Assembly (NCBI GenBank): GCA_023388235.1
Contig: JAEWGQ010000020.1
Coordinates: 1 to 10,896, forward strand
DNA length: 10,896 nt
DNA from: Actinomycetes bacterium
Lineage (GTDB): Bacteria > Actinomycetota > Actinomycetes > Actinomycetales > Cellulomonadaceae
Direction of reading: 5' to 3'
A program made the position numbers and the translations under genes. Shown here piece by piece: positions 1 through 8,668 of the stretch. How positions within the stretch are numbered: the stretch's first letter is position 1; every line of letters starts with the position of its first letter. The notes beneath the pieces were generated by a model, which was given only the letters and a program-made list of their open reading frames with translations, did not search any database and was not told the origin of the DNA.

Positions 1-354
1 GGCACGGACCGGGCGGCGGCGCTGCGCGCGCGGCGCCTCGTCCGGCGCGGCGACCTCGGCGGTCACGGGGGCGCTCGGCGCGGTGGCCGTGGCCGGAGCA
101 GCGGTGCTCGGGGCCGCGGACGCGTCGGCGGGCTGCCCGGCGGCGCGGGAGGCCGCCCGGCGGGTCCGGCCGCCACCCTGGCGCTTCGCCTGGATGGCGT
201 CGACCAGGTCGCTCTTGCGCATGCGGGACGTGCCGGTGACGCCGAGCTCGGCGGCCAGCGCCTGCAGCTCGGGCATGCGCATCGCGGAGATCGCGCCGCC
301 ACCGGCGGAGCCGCCGGAGCTCGTGCTCACGGCGGGCTCGATGGTGTCTGTCAC
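1..354 (-). CDS. rho: Transcription termination factor Rho, N-terminal part (cut by window edge)
   Basis: Rho is a hexameric RNA-dependent ATPase/helicase that ends transcription at C-rich, unstructured RNA. Only the first 118 codons are present; the frame is open to the left edge. Residues about 25-55 (MRMPELQALAAELGV, then SRMRKSDLVDAIQ) match the Rho N-terminal helical domain. After them comes a low-complexity Ala/Pro/Thr-rich stretch with Arg clusters (RTRRAASRAAG, RRRPVRA), typical of the extended N-terminal region of actinobacterial Rho. The RNA-binding cold-shock-like fold and the ATPase core lie outside the window. The start is GTG at 354, preceded by a purine-rich GGGGGAAGGG (minus strand, 370-361) that can act as ribosome binding site. 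Its position directly after thrB fits the conserved actinobacterial order. Identity is secure from domain plus synteny; the exact start is less certain. Confidence 0.9.
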   Translation of the reverse strand, partial: MTDTIEPAVSTSSGGSAGGGAISAMRMPELQALAAELGVTGTSRMRKSDLVDAIQAKRQGGGRTRRAASRAAGQPADASAAPSTAAPATATAPSAPVTAEVAAPDEAPRAQRRRPVRA

Positions 355-594
355 GAAGGACCCTTCCCCCTCGTCGGGGACCGTCACCCGCTGTCGGGGC
401 ACGGTCCGCGTCCGGTCCTCCGTCGGGACCGGCGCCTCGGTGACGCCGCACGGGTCGCGCGTTCGCGTCGACTGCCGTGGGCTGGATCGTTCCCGGTCTC
501 GGAGCTCATGGGACCCGTGCCTTCGGGGCGCGGAGCACGCGCGGCGCTGCACCCGAAAAAGGCTGAGCGGGAATCAGGACGAAGTCCGGGGAAC
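355..594 (-). other. Long untranslated leader of rho, with a stem-loop
   Basis: About 240 nt separate the predicted rho start point (near 594) from the rho GTG. No convincing gene lies here. The RNA would contain an 8-bp stem in which UUUUCGGG (559-552) pairs with CCCGAAGG (527-520), enclosing a GC-rich loop. A run of five T on the minus strand (560-556) overlaps the left arm of this stem, so it does not sit after a hairpin like a normal terminator tail. Rho autoregulation through its own leader is known in Escherichia coli; whether this leader does the same is inference. Confidence 0.4.
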
Positions 595-623
595 GGCGCC
601 AGCATACCACCGGCGCCGGCGCC
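595..623 (-). promoter_or_regulatory. Predicted rho promoter with three GGCGCC motifs
   Basis: On the minus strand the sequence TGGTATGCT (609-601) offers an extended -10 element, TGn followed by TATGCT, with a G start point 7 nt after it at 594. No good -35 hexamer is visible. GGCGCC, itself a palindrome, occurs at 595-600, 612-617 and 618-623, so the -10 is framed by two copies and the spacer carries the other. The -10 call is supported by sequence and by the position between thrB and rho; a regulatory role for the repeats is inference. Confidence 0.45.
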
Positions 624-641
624 CACGGCATGACCGCGGCG
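620..641 (-). terminator. Stem-loop just after thrB, possible terminator
   Basis: Immediately downstream of the thrB stop, minus-strand CGCCGCGG (641-634) can pair with CCGTGGGCG (628-620) around a 5-nt loop, giving 8 bp with one bulged G. There is no T tract, so it would be a non-canonical (L-shaped) terminator or simply an RNA end-protecting hairpin. It overlaps the region just upstream of the rho -10. Confidence 0.35.
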
Positions 642-644
642 TGC

Positions 645-1622
645 TCACGGCAGCGCGCGCGAGGTCGCTCCCGCCGTGTCGAGGGCCGCCCGGACGATGC
701 GCCAGCCGCCCATCGCCCCGCCGAACACCGCGGCCAGCGCGTCGTCCGCGTCGGTCGCCCCCGGCGCGTCCGCGACACCGTCCGTGGCACCGCCCGCCGC
801 CCCGTCCAGGGCCCGCGCGAGCACCAGCACCGTCGGCCCCGCGCCGGACACCACGGCGGCCACGCCCCGGGCGCGCAGCGCGTCGACGAGCGCCATGCTC
901 TCGGCCATCACGGGCCGCCGGTAGCCCTGGTGCAGCCGGTCCTCGGTGGCGGGCAGCAGCAGGTCGGGCCGCCGGCCGAGGGCCTCGACGAGCAGCGCCG
1001 CACGGCCCGCCTGGAACGCGGCGTCGGCGTGCGGGACGGTGGCGGGCAGCACGCCGCGGGCGTGCGCGGTGGCCAGGCGCGTGCCGGGCACGACGACCAC
1101 GGGCGCGACGGCAGGGTGCACCGCGAGGCGCACGGCGTGCACCGCGCCGCCGGCGTCGTCGCACCACGCGACGGTCGCCCCGCCGAGCAGCGCCGGCGCG
1201 GCGTTGTCGGGGTGCCCCTCGAGCTCGGTCGCGAGGCGCAGCACCACGTCGTCGTCCAGCGACTCCGGCTCGGCGACGAGCGCGCGCGCCGCGAGCAGCC
1301 CCGCCACGACGGCCCCGGCCGACGACCCCAGGCCGCGGCCGTGCGGGATGCGGTTGCGGCAGGTCAGGTGCAGGCCGGTCTGCGGGGCACCCACGTGGTC
1401 GAGGGCGTGCCGCAGGGCCCGCACCACCAGGTGGTCCTCGCCGGAGGGCACGTCCTGCGCGCCCTCCCCCACGACGTCCACCACGACCTCGGCGGACCCG
1501 AGCGCGCGCACCTCGACGTCGTCGTACAGCGCGAGCGCCAGGCCCAGCGCGTCGAAGCCGGGCCCGAGGTTGGCGCTCGTCGCCGGGACGCGCACCCGCG
1601 CCCGGTCGGCTCCCAGTCGCAC
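645..1622 (-). CDS. thrB: Homoserine kinase ThrB
   Basis: ThrB is a cytosolic GHMP-family kinase that phosphorylates L-homoserine with ATP, giving O-phosphohomoserine, the substrate of ThrC. The 325-residue product has the N-terminal PATSANLGPGFD motif (residues 13-24), the GHMP ATP-binding loop PHGRGLGSSA (93-102), and the C-terminal SGAGPT motif (259-264). Length is slightly above the usual 300-315 because of an Ala/Gly/Asp-rich low-complexity insert at about residues 273-294. The chosen start is GTG 1622, with GAGG six nt upstream overlapping the thrC stop; the open frame continues further upstream but there it only shadows thrC. The gap to thrC is 8 bp, so translation is probably coupled within hom-thrC-thrB. 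It is the last gene of that group before rho. Confidence 0.96.
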   Translation of the reverse strand: MRLGADRARVRVPATSANLGPGFDALGLALALYDDVEVRALGSAEVVVDVVGEGAQDVPSGEDHLVVRALRHALDHVGAPQTGLHLTCRNRIPHGRGLGSSAGAVVAGLLAARALVAEPESLDDDVVLRLATELEGHPDNAAPALLGGATVAWCDDAGGAVHAVRLAVHPAVAPVVVVPGTRLATAHARGVLPATVPHADAAFQAGRAALLVEALGRRPDLLLPATEDRLHQGYRRPVMAESMALVDALRARGVAAVVSGAGPTVLVLARALDGAAGGATDGVADAPGATDADDALAAVFGGAMGGWRIVRAALDTAGATSRALP

Positions 1623-1630
1623 GGCCGGCC

Positions 1631-2722
1631 TCAGCCGAGACCGAGGGCCGCGGCGATCTCGACCACGTCGGGCCGCACGCGGGTGGTCTCGACCTCGCCG
1701 CCGTCCGCGGTGCGCAGCGCCCACTGCGGGTCCTTGAGCCCGTGCCCGGTGACCGTCACGACGATGCGCGCGCCGGCGGGCACCCGGCCCTCCTGCGCGA
1801 GCCGCAGGATGCCCGCGACGCCGGCGGCGGACGCCGGCTCCACGAAGACGCCCACCTGCGCCGACAGCACGCGGTGCGCGGCGAGGATCTCGTCGTCGGT
1901 CACGGCCTCGATCAGCCCGCCCGACACGTCGCGCGCGGCCTCGGCCTGCGTCCACGAGGCCGGGTTGCCGATCCGGATGGCGGTCGCGATCGTCTCCGGC
2001 TCCGTGACCGGGTAGCCCCGGACGATCGGCGCGGCGCCGGCGGCCTGGAAGCCCCACATCGCGGGGGTGTGCGTCGCCACGGCCGGCAGGTCCGCGCCCG
2101 CGTCGAGGCCCGCGTACTCGCGGAAGCCCTTCCAGTACGCGGTGATGTTCCCGGCGTTGCCCACGGGCAGCGCGTGGATGTCGGGGGCGTCGCCCAGGGC
2201 GTCGACGATCTCGAACGCGCCGGTCTTCTGCCCCTCGATGCGGTCGGGGTTCACCGAGTTCACCAGCTCGACCGGGTACGCCTCCGCGAGCTTGCGCGCG
2301 GCGACCAGGCAGTCGTCAAAGTTCCCGTCGACCTGCAGCAGCCGGGCGCCATGGGCCACCGCCTGACTGAGCTTGCCCATCGCGATCTTGCCGTCCGGCA
2401 CCAGCACGGCGCACACCATGCCGGCGGCGGTCGCGTAGGCCGCGGCGGACGCCGAGGTGTTGCCGGTGGACGCGCACACCACGGCCTGCGCCCCGCGCCC
2501 GGCCGCCGCGGACATCGCGGTCGTCATGCCGCGGTCCTTGAACGAGCCGGTCGGGTTCATGCCCTCGACCTTGACGAACACCTCCGCGCCGGTGAGCGCG
2601 GACAGCGCCGGCGCCTCGACGAGCGGCGTGCCGCCCTCGCCGAGCGTGATGACGCGCTCCTGGACGTGGGCGGGCAGGCGGTCGGCGTACTCGCGGATCA
2701 CGCCGCGCCACTGCTGTGCCAT
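1631..2722 (-). CDS. thrC: Threonine synthase ThrC
   Basis: ThrC is a PLP enzyme that converts O-phosphohomoserine to L-threonine and phosphate. The 363-residue product is a fold-type II PLP protein of the short threonine synthase class. The PLP-binding lysine is K62 in the motif GSFKDRG (59-65). The phosphate-binding and cofactor loops are visible as STGNTSAS (85-92), PVGNAGN (186-192) and VTGHGLKD (324-331). The ATG start at 2722 shares one base with the hom stop codon (TGATG), and GAGGGAG lies a few bases upstream inside the hom 3' end, so translation should be coupled to hom. The upstream extension of this frame is only a shadow of hom and lacks any threonine synthase sequence. Confidence 0.97.
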   Translation of the reverse strand: MAQQWRGVIREYADRLPAHVQERVITLGEGGTPLVEAPALSALTGAEVFVKVEGMNPTGSFKDRGMTTAMSAAAGRGAQAVVCASTGNTSASAAAYATAAGMVCAVLVPDGKIAMGKLSQAVAHGARLLQVDGNFDDCLVAARKLAEAYPVELVNSVNPDRIEGQKTGAFEIVDALGDAPDIHALPVGNAGNITAYWKGFREYAGLDAGADLPAVATHTPAMWGFQAAGAAPIVRGYPVTEPETIATAIRIGNPASWTQAEAARDVSGGLIEAVTDDEILAAHRVLSAQVGVFVEPASAAGVAGILRLAQEGRVPAGARIVVTVTGHGLKDPQWALRTADGGEVETTRVRPDVVEIAAALGLG

Positions 2723-4068
2723 CAGGCTCCCTCGACTCGCAGGACGGAGACGACCGAGCGGACCGCCTCCAGGTCGTCGATCGCGGCCACCGTCGCGGCG
2801 AGCGCCGCCTCCGGTGCCTCGTGCGTGGTGATGACGAGGCTCGCGACGTCCTCGCCGGCCTCGGGGGTCTGCCGCACGGCCTCGATCGACACGCCGTGCT
2901 CGGCGAGCTCGGCGGAGACCTGCGCGAGCACGCCCGGGCGGTCCGCGACCTCGAGCCGCACCTGGTACCGGGTGCGGGCGGCGTCCGCCGGCAGCACCGG
3001 GAGGGCCGCGTACCAGGACTCGGCCGGGCCGCGCCCGCCGTGCACCCGGTGCCGCGCGGCGGACACGACGTCGCCGAGCACGGCGCTCGCCGTGGGGGCG
3101 CCGCCCGCCCCGCGGCCGTAGAACATGAGCTCGCCGGCGGCCTCCGCCTGCACGAACACCGCGTTGAACGCCCCCCGCACGCCGGCCAGCGGGTGCGCCG
3201 CCGGGACCAGCGCCGGGTGCACGCGCACCTGGACGCCCTCGGTGCCGTCCGCGGCCGTGCGGCGCTCGGCGATCGCGAGCAGCTTGATGACGTGCCCGGT
3301 GCGCCCGGCCCACGCGACGTCGTCGGCCGTGACGCCGGTGATGCCCTCGCGGTCGACGTCGTCCAGCGACACCCGCGTGTGGAACGCGAGCGACGCGAGG
3401 ATCGCGGCCTTCGCCGCGGCGTCGAAGCCCTCGACGTCGGCGGTGGGGTCGGCCTCCGCGTAACCGAGCGCCTGCGCCTCGGCCACGGCGTCCCCGAGGT
3501 CGAGGCCGTCGGCGGCCATGCGGTCGAGCACGTAGTTGGTCGTGCCGTTGACGATGCCCAGCACCCGCTGCACGCGGTCGCCGCTCAGGGACTCGCGCAC
3601 CGGGCGCACCAGCGGGATCGCGCCGGCGACCGCCGCCTCGAAGTACACGTCCACGCCGGCGGCGTCGGCCGCCTGGTACAGCGTGGGCCCGTCCTCGGCC
3701 AGGAGCGCCTTGTTCGCCGTGACGACGGCCGCGCCGTGCTCGATCGCCCGCAGCAGCAGGGACCGGGCGGGCTCGGTGCCGCCCACGACCTCGACGACGA
3801 CGTCCGCCCGCGCCACCAGCGCGTCGGCGTCGGCGGTGAGCAGCGCGCGGTCCACGACCGGGTCGCGCTCGGCCTCGACGTCGCGCACCGCGATCCCGAC
3901 GAGCTCCAGCGGGGCGCCGACGCGGGCCGCGAGGTCCGCCGCCTGCGTCGTGAGCAGCCGCACGACCTCCGTGCCGACGACGCCGCAGCCCAGCAGCGCG
4001 ACCCGCACCGCGGGCCGGTCGCCGGTCGCGGACGTGACGGGTCCGACGGTCTCGTCGCGTGCGGTCAC
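2722..4068 (-). CDS. hom: Homoserine dehydrogenase Hom with C-terminal ACT domain
   Basis: Hom reduces L-aspartate 4-semialdehyde to L-homoserine with NAD(P)H, the step that commits carbon to threonine and methionine rather than lysine. The 448-residue product has the nucleotide-binding GCGVVG loop (27-32), the TANKALLA motif (117-124), the catalytic-domain segment [10 protein letters not shown] (211-220) with the likely catalytic K220, and [11 protein letters not shown] (320-330). Residues about 368-448 form an ACT domain ([12 protein letters not shown]), the region through which threonine inhibits this enzyme in actinobacteria. No aspartate kinase is fused to it. The start is GTG 4068, with GAGAGG eight nt upstream; GTG 4077 is an in-frame alternative adding three residues. 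It leads the hom-thrC-thrB group and is followed by thrC with a 1-bp overlap. Confidence 0.96.
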   Translation of the reverse strand: MTARDETVGPVTSATGDRPAVRVALLGCGVVGTEVVRLLTTQAADLAARVGAPLELVGIAVRDVEAERDPVVDRALLTADADALVARADVVVEVVGGTEPARSLLLRAIEHGAAVVTANKALLAEDGPTLYQAADAAGVDVYFEAAVAGAIPLVRPVRESLSGDRVQRVLGIVNGTTNYVLDRMAADGLDLGDAVAEAQALGYAEADPTADVEGFDAAAKAAILASLAFHTRVSLDDVDREGITGVTADDVAWAGRTGHVIKLLAIAERRTAADGTEGVQVRVHPALVPAAHPLAGVRGAFNAVFVQAEAAGELMFYGRGAGGAPTASAVLGDVVSAARHRVHGGRGPAESWYAALPVLPADAARTRYQVRLEVADRPGVLAQVSAELAEHGVSIEAVRQTPEAGEDVASLVITTHEAPEAALAATVAAIDDLEAVRSVVSVLRVEGA

Positions 4069-4088
4069 CGCGTGCACCTCTCGATCAC
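4065..4088 (-). other. Seven-codon mini-ORF overlapping the hom start
   Basis: GTG 4088 opens a short frame reading M-I-E-R-C-T-R and ends at a TGA (4067-4065) that overlaps the hom GTG as GTGA. The layout resembles translational coupling, and it holds one Ile and one Thr codon. There is no clear ribosome binding site before it, and such a short frame can occur by chance, so it is recorded only as a candidate leader peptide. Confidence 0.15.
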
Positions 4089-4099
4089 GCCCGGCGGAC

Positions 4100-4124
4100 C
4101 CGGGCCCCGTGGGGAGCGGCCCGG
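4100..4124 (-). other. Hairpin in the hom leader
   Basis: CCGGGCC (4124-4118, minus) and GGCCCGG (4106-4100) form a perfect 7-bp stem with an 11-nt loop. It would sit in the 5' leader of hom between the predicted promoter and the start codon. No T tract follows, so it is not an obvious attenuator. Confidence 0.35.
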
Positions 4125-4149
4125 GGCGTCGCCGCCGGTCCGCGGCCCC

Positions 4150-4155
4150 AGGATA
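4150..4155 (-). promoter_or_regulatory. Possible -10 element of the hom promoter
   Basis: In the otherwise very GC-rich gap upstream of hom, the minus strand carries TATCCT (4155-4150), a good TAnnnT match, which would place the start point near 4143 and give a leader of about 75 nt. No matching -35 hexamer is evident. The 232-bp gap before hom makes a separate promoter for hom-thrC-thrB likely. The rest of the gap (4156-4283) shows nothing I can name. Confidence 0.35.
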
Positions 4156-4283
4156 GGGGGCCGCCGACGGGCGCCGGGGGCGCATCCACACCGTGGGCCG
4201 CGGCTCCCGCGGGCGGGCGACGGGACAGCGGACGGACGGCGTGCGGCGGGCGCAGCCGACGGGCGGCCGCAGCCGGCGGGCGG

Positions 4284-4299
4284 CCGGGCGCGCGCCCGG
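4284..4299 (-). terminator. Perfect 16-bp palindrome after lysA, possible terminator
   Basis: CCGGGC-GCGC-GCCCGG is self-complementary and begins one base after the lysA stop codon. A 6-bp GC stem with a 4-nt loop could form in the lysA transcript. There is no T tract. Together with the gap before hom it suggests that the argS-lysA transcript may end or be processed here. Confidence 0.35.
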
Positions 4300-4300
4300 G

Positions 4301-5665
4301 TCAGCCCAGGTCGAGCGCCAGCAGGTCGTCCTCGGTCTCGCGCCGCACGAGCACGCGGGTGGCGCCGTCGAGCACCGCCACGACCGGGGGCCGCGGGACG
4401 TGGTTGTAGTTCGACGCCATGGACCGCCCGTACGCGCCGGTCGCGGCGACGGCCAGCAGGTCCCCGGGCGCGACGTCGGCGGGCAGCTGCACCTCGTGCA
4501 CGACGATGTCACCGCTCTCGCAGTGCTTGCCGACGACCCGCGCCAGCACCGTCTCGTCCGCGCCGGCACGGGACACGAGGGCCGCGTGGTAGTGCGCGCC
4601 GTACAGCGCGGGGCGGATGTTGTCGCTCATGCCGCCGTCCACCGACACGTAGAGCCGCACGCGGCCGTCGTCGAGGCGCACCGGCTTGACCGTGCCCACG
4701 GTGTACAGCGTCAGGGTGGTGGGCCCGGCGATCGCGCGTCCGGGCTCGAACGACAGCCGCGGCACGGCCGTGCCGAGCGCGGCGCACGTGGCGTCCACGG
4801 TCGCGGCGAGGTCCTTCGCGATCCGCTCCGGGTCGAGGGGCACGTCGCCGGGCAGGTACGCGATGCCGAAGCCGCCGCCGAGGTCGACCTCGGGCGCCAG
4901 GTACCCGGTGCGGGCGGCCAGCTCGGCGCGCAGCCGCAGCACGGCGACGGCGGCGACGGCGAACCCCTCGGGGTCGAGGATCTGCGAGCCGATGTGCGAG
5001 TGGATGCCCAGCAGGTGCAGCTCCGGCGCGGCCACGACCCGCTCGAGCGCGGTGAGGGCCGGGCTGGTGCCGTCAGGGCCGGGCGCGACGGACAGGCCGA
5101 ACTTCTGGTCCTCGTGCGCGGTCGAGATGTACTCGTGGCCGCCGGCGTGCACGCCGGTGGTGACCCGGACCATCACGGGCGCGGGCGCCGCGCCGGCACC
5201 GCGTGCCCGCACGGCGGCGGCGATGCGGTCCACCTCGCCGAGGGAGTCCACGATGATCCGGCCCACCCCGGCGTCGAGCGCCCGGGCGATCTCGGCGTCG
5301 GACTTGTTGTTGCCGTGCAGGCCGATGTCCGCGCCCGGCACCCCGGCGCGCAGCGCGACGGCGAGCTCGCCGCCCGTGGCGGTGTCGACCCGCAGGCCCT
5401 CCTCGTGGGCCCAGCGCGCGACGGCCACGGACAGGAACGCCTTGCCGGCGTAGTAGAGGTCCACGCCGGCCCCGGCGAACGCCCGCTCGAACGCGGTGCG
5501 CAGCGCGCGCGCCCGGGTGCGGAACGCGGCCTCGTCCAGGACGTACGCGGGCGTGCCCTGGGCGGCGGCGAGCGCGCGCAGGTCGACGCCGCCGACCGCG
5601 ACGGCGCCGTCCGCCCCGCGGGTCGCGGTCGCGGACCAGGGCAGCCCGAGCGCGCCCGTGCTCAC
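4301..5665 (-). CDS. lysA: Diaminopimelate decarboxylase LysA
   Basis: LysA decarboxylates meso-diaminopimelate to L-lysine with PLP, the last step of lysine biosynthesis. The 454-residue product is a fold-type III PLP enzyme: an alanine-racemase-like barrel followed by a beta domain. The cofactor lysine is K75 in YYAGKAF (71-77). HSHIGSQ (222-228), GGGFG (263-267) and EPGR (307-310) bind the cofactor phosphate and ring, and CESGD (382-386) supplies the active-site cysteine from the partner subunit of the dimer. [12 protein letters not shown] (410-421) is the conserved C-terminal motif. The GTG start at 5665 overlaps the argS stop by 4 bp (GTGA), so lysA is translated in coupling with argS. 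The frame continues upstream only as a shadow of argS. Length is typical for actinobacterial LysA. Confidence 0.97.
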   Translation of the reverse strand: MSTGALGLPWSATATRGADGAVAVGGVDLRALAAAQGTPAYVLDEAAFRTRARALRTAFERAFAGAGVDLYYAGKAFLSVAVARWAHEEGLRVDTATGGELAVALRAGVPGADIGLHGNNKSDAEIARALDAGVGRIIVDSLGEVDRIAAAVRARGAGAAPAPVMVRVTTGVHAGGHEYISTAHEDQKFGLSVAPGPDGTSPALTALERVVAAPELHLLGIHSHIGSQILDPEGFAVAAVAVLRLRAELAARTGYLAPEVDLGGGFGIAYLPGDVPLDPERIAKDLAATVDATCAALGTAVPRLSFEPGRAIAGPTTLTLYTVGTVKPVRLDDGRVRLYVSVDGGMSDNIRPALYGAHYHAALVSRAGADETVLARVVGKHCESGDIVVHEVQLPADVAPGDLLAVAATGAYGRSMASNYNHVPRPPVVAVLDGATRVLVRRETEDDLLALDLG

Positions 5666-7341
5666 ATCCGCTCCGGCGCGCTCACCCCGAGCAGCCCGAG
5701 GCCGTTCGCCAGGACCTGCCGGGTGGCGTCGTTGAGCCACAGGCGCGTGCGGTGCACGTCCGAGACCTCCTCGTCGCCGAACGGCAGCACCCGGCGCTGG
5801 TCGTACCACTTGTGGTAGGCCCCGGCGAGCTCCTCGAGGTACCGGGCGACGCGGTGCGGCTCGCGCAGCTCGGCGGCCTGGGCGACGATCCGCGGCAGCT
5901 CGGCGATCTTGCCCAGCAGCACGGACTCGGTCGCGTGGTCGAGCAGGGCGGCGTCGAAGCCGTCCTCGCGGCGCACCCCGGCGTCGGCGGCGTTGCGGGC
6001 GACCGAGCAGGTGCGGGCGTGGGCGTACTGCACGTAGTACACCGGGTTCTCGTTCGTGGCCCGGGTGAGCAGGTCGAGGTCGAGGTCGATCGAGGAGTCC
6101 GTGGAGGACCGCGCGAGCGAGTAGCGGGCCGCGTCCACGCCGACCGCGTCCACCAGGTCCTCGAGCGTCACGACCGTGCCGGCCCGCTTGCTCATCCGGA
6201 CGGGCTCGCCGTCCTTGACCAGGTTCACCATCTGCCCGATGAGGATCTCGAGGTTGACGCCCGGGACGTCGCCGAACGCGGCGCAGGCGGCCATCATCCG
6301 GCCGACGTAGCCGTGGTGGTCGGCGCCGAGCATCATGATCGCCCGGTCGAACCCGCGCTCGCGCTTGTCCAGGTAGTACGCCAGGTCGCCCGCGATGTAC
6401 GCGGCCTCGCCGTCGGACTTGACGATGACGCGGTCCTTGTCGTCGCCGAACTCGGTGGTGCGCAGCCACGTCGCGCCGTCCGCCTCGTACACGTGGCCGA
6501 GCTCGCGCAGGCGCGCCACGGCGCGGTCGACGGCGCCGTTCTCGTGCAGCGAGTCCTCGTGGAAGTACACGTCGAAGTCGACGCCGAACTCGTGCAGCGC
6601 CTGCTTGATCTCGCCGAACATGAGGTCGACCCCGCGCGCGCGGAACACCTCCTGCGCCTCGGCGTCCGGCAGGGTGCGGGGGTCGGGGTCGCCGGCCGCG
6701 ACGGCCTGGGCGATCACGGTGTCGGCGATGTCCGCGATGTACTGGCCGCCGTAGCCGTCCTCCGGCGCCTCCTCGCCCTTCGCGCGGGCGAGCAGCGAGC
6801 GGGCGAACCGGTCGATCTGCGCGCCGTGGTCGTTGAAGTAGTACTCGCGGGTCACGGCCGCGCCGGACGCCTCGAGCACCCGGGCGAGGCTGTCGCCGAC
6901 CGCGGCCCAGCGGACGCCGCCGATGTGGATCGGGCCCGTGGGGTTGGCCGAGACGAACTCGAGGTCGATCCGCTCCCCCGCCAGGGAGGCGTTGCGGCCG
7001 TACCCGGCGCCGTCCTCGACGACGGCGCGCGCGAGCTCGCCCGCGGCGGCGGCGTCCAGCGTGATGTTGAGGAAGCCGGGCCCCGCGACGTCGACCTTCG
7101 CGACGCCGGGGGTGTCGGCCAGCCGGCGCGCGAGCTCCTCGGCGAAGGCGCGCGGGTTCGTCCCGGCCTTCTTCGCGAGCTGCAGCGCGACGTTGGTCGC
7201 CCAGTCGCCGTGCTCGCGCTGCCGGGGTCGCTCCACGTGCACGGTGGCGGGCAGGTCGTCGGCGGCGAGGGCGAAGGTCCCGTCGGCGACGGCGCCCGCG
7301 AGGGCGGCGCGGAGGGACTCGGAGAGCTCAGCGGGGGTCAC
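5662..7341 (-). CDS. argS: Arginyl-tRNA synthetase ArgS
   Basis: ArgS charges tRNA-Arg with arginine using ATP. The 559-residue product has the N-terminal arginyl-tRNA synthetase domain (about residues 1-95), the class I catalytic core with the HIGH-type motif as HIGG in [11 protein letters not shown] (132-142), and a KMSKS-type loop as MSKRAG (383-388). The C-terminal anticodon-binding DALR domain includes [11 protein letters not shown] (436-446) and ends in PERM. The start chosen is GTG 7341: it gives the usual ArgS N-terminus and lies exactly at the start point predicted from the -10 TACGCT. GTG 7371 is an in-frame alternative adding ten residues, but those overlap the promoter. It is followed by lysA with a 4-bp overlap, and precedes the aspartate-family genes as in many actinobacteria. 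Confidence 0.97.
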   Translation of the reverse strand: MTPAELSESLRAALAGAVADGTFALAADDLPATVHVERPRQREHGDWATNVALQLAKKAGTNPRAFAEELARRLADTPGVAKVDVAGPGFLNITLDAAAAGELARAVVEDGAGYGRNASLAGERIDLEFVSANPTGPIHIGGVRWAAVGDSLARVLEASGAAVTREYYFNDHGAQIDRFARSLLARAKGEEAPEDGYGGQYIADIADTVIAQAVAAGDPDPRTLPDAEAQEVFRARGVDLMFGEIKQALHEFGVDFDVYFHEDSLHENGAVDRAVARLRELGHVYEADGATWLRTTEFGDDKDRVIVKSDGEAAYIAGDLAYYLDKRERGFDRAIMMLGADHHGYVGRMMAACAAFGDVPGVNLEILIGQMVNLVKDGEPVRMSKRAGTVVTLEDLVDAVGVDAARYSLARSSTDSSIDLDLDLLTRATNENPVYYVQYAHARTCSVARNAADAGVRREDGFDAALLDHATESVLLGKIAELPRIVAQAAELREPHRVARYLEELAGAYHKWYDQRRVLPFGDEEVSDVHRTRLWLNDATRQVLANGLGLLGVSAPERM

Positions 7342-7383
7342 CGGACAAGCGTAGCGACGCCCCGGGGGCACCCCGACCGGTCG
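7342..7383 (-). promoter_or_regulatory. Probable leaderless argS promoter and 10-bp palindrome
   Basis: On the minus strand TACGCT (7353-7348) fits the actinobacterial -10 pattern TAnnnT, and only six bases separate it from the argS GTG. This places the start point on the first base of the start codon, a leaderless arrangement. No ribosome binding site precedes this GTG, which agrees. No good -35 is seen. A perfect palindrome CGACCGGTCG (7374-7383) sits about 20 bp upstream of the -10 and could bind a regulator. Confidence 0.45.
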
Positions 7384-7399
7384 TCCACACCCCCGGCCC

Positions 7400-8668
7400 T
7401 CACCGGGCGGGGCGCGGGCCCCAGGTGTCCTCCAGCATCACCGGCCGGCAGGCCACGGTCGCCGCGCCGGCCAGCACGACCAGCGTCCCCAGCAGGAACA
7501 GCAGCGCCGCCGTCCAGGTCCCGGTCGCGTCGTACAGCACGCCGACCAGCAGCGGCCCGGTCCCGGCGATGGCGTAGCCGACGCCCTGGGTGAAGCCGGA
7601 CAGCGACGCCGCGCCCGCCGACGTGCGGGTGCGCAGGTTGATGAGCGCGAGCAGCACCGGGAACGCGCCGGGGCCGATGCCGCCGAGCAGGATCCACAGC
7701 CACACGGGGCCGCCGGGCGCCACGAGCAGCCCCACGTAGGCGGCGGCGAAGCACGCGACGAAGAACACGACGAGGCCGATCGGGTTGCGCATCCGGGAGG
7801 CCGCGATCGGCGCGACGAGGGCCGGCGGCAGGCCGAGGATCGCGAACACCGACAGCCACACCCCGGCGGCGTGCGGCGACGTGCCGCCGTCGATGAGGAT
7901 CTGCGGCAGCCACGCGAACATCGCGTAGGAGTCCAGGGAGTTCATGGCGAACGTCACGGCCATGCCCCAGGCCAGCGGGCTGCGCCAGACGCGGCCGCCG
8001 GACCGGTGCCGGGACGTCAGCGCCGGCGTGGTGGCGGGCGCGCGCCGCAGCAGCCCCGCCAGGTCCGCGCGGGCCGCGGCCGACCGCACGATCACCACGA
8101 GCCACGGCACGGCCGCGAGCACGCCGACGGCCGCCCACACCGACAGGGACGTCCGCCAGCCCAGGCGCTCGGCGACCGGGACGGCCAGCAGCGCGGGCAG
8201 GGCCGTGCTGAACGTCATCGTCACCGAGTACACCGACGTCACGACGCCGATCCGGTCCGGGAAGTACCGCTTCACCACGGGCGGCAGCAGCACGTTGCCC
8301 ATGCCCATGCCCGCCAGCGCGATCACCGACCAGCCGAGGAACCCGACCGCCGTCGACGTGCCGGACCGCACGACCTCCCCCAGCACCGACAGCAGCATCG
8401 CCAGCACCAGCAGCGGCTCCAGCCCCAGGCGCCGCGCCAGCACGGGCGTGAGCGAGCCGAACACCGCGAACGACACCACGGGGATGGTCCCCAGCAGCCC
8501 CGCCTCGGTCGCGGACAGGGCGACGTCCGCGCGCACCAGGTCGAGGATCGGCGACACCGACGCGACCGCGATCCGCAGGTTCAGGGCGAGCAGCACCACG
8601 CCCAGCAGGACGACGCGGCGACCCCGCCACGGGGCGGGGGTGCCGGCGGGCAGCGGGGATGACGGCAT
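7400..8668 (-). CDS. MFS transporter, CynX/NimT-like
   Basis: A 422-residue integral membrane protein with about twelve hydrophobic segments, in two halves joined by a polar Arg-rich loop near residues 195-230. Residues 27-80 ([15 protein letters not shown], then [19 protein letters not shown]) match the start of the CynX/NimT group of the major facilitator superfamily. That group includes the cyanate transporter CynX and the 2-nitroimidazole exporter NimT (YeaN); most members have no known substrate. The start is ATG 8668, with GAGG five bases upstream; the frame runs further but overlaps the regulator gene. It is divergent from a FadR-type regulator 106 bp away, which probably controls it. 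No cyanase or other enzyme gene is nearby, so the substrate is unknown. The stop is 58 bp before argS on the same strand, so read-through is possible. Confidence 0.88.
   Translation of the reverse strand: MPSSPLPAGTPAPWRGRRVVLLGVVLLALNLRIAVASVSPILDLVRADVALSATEAGLLGTIPVVSFAVFGSLTPVLARRLGLEPLLVLAMLLSVLGEVVRSGTSTAVGFLGWSVIALAGMGMGNVLLPPVVKRYFPDRIGVVTSVYSVTMTFSTALPALLAVPVAERLGWRTSLSVWAAVGVLAAVPWLVVIVRSAAARADLAGLLRRAPATTPALTSRHRSGGRVWRSPLAWGMAVTFAMNSLDSYAMFAWLPQILIDGGTSPHAAGVWLSVFAILGLPPALVAPIAASRMRNPIGLVVFFVACFAAAYVGLLVAPGGPVWLWILLGGIGPGAFPVLLALINLRTRTSAGAASLSGFTQGVGYAIAGTGPLLVGVLYDATGTWTAALLFLLGTLVVLAGAATVACRPVMLEDTWGPRPAR

Noticed and set aside
384-509. A 41-codon frame (ATG 509) within the rho leader.
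   Set aside because: No ribosome binding site, extremely Arg-rich product, no recognisable domain; most likely chance in the GC-rich leader.
83-3121. A 1012-codon open frame on the plus strand, antisense to rho, thrB, thrC and hom, and several other long antisense frames.
   Set aside because: Stop codons are rare in such GC-rich DNA. The translation is Arg/Ala/Gly-rich without any domain, while the minus strand encodes clear conserved enzymes throughout.
5666-6469. Upstream extension of lysA, and similar extensions of hom to 4569, thrC to 3313 and thrB to 2057.
   Set aside because: The extra segments are out-of-frame readings of the neighbouring gene or of the intergenic gap; family N-termini and overlaps such as GTGA and TGATG define the starts.
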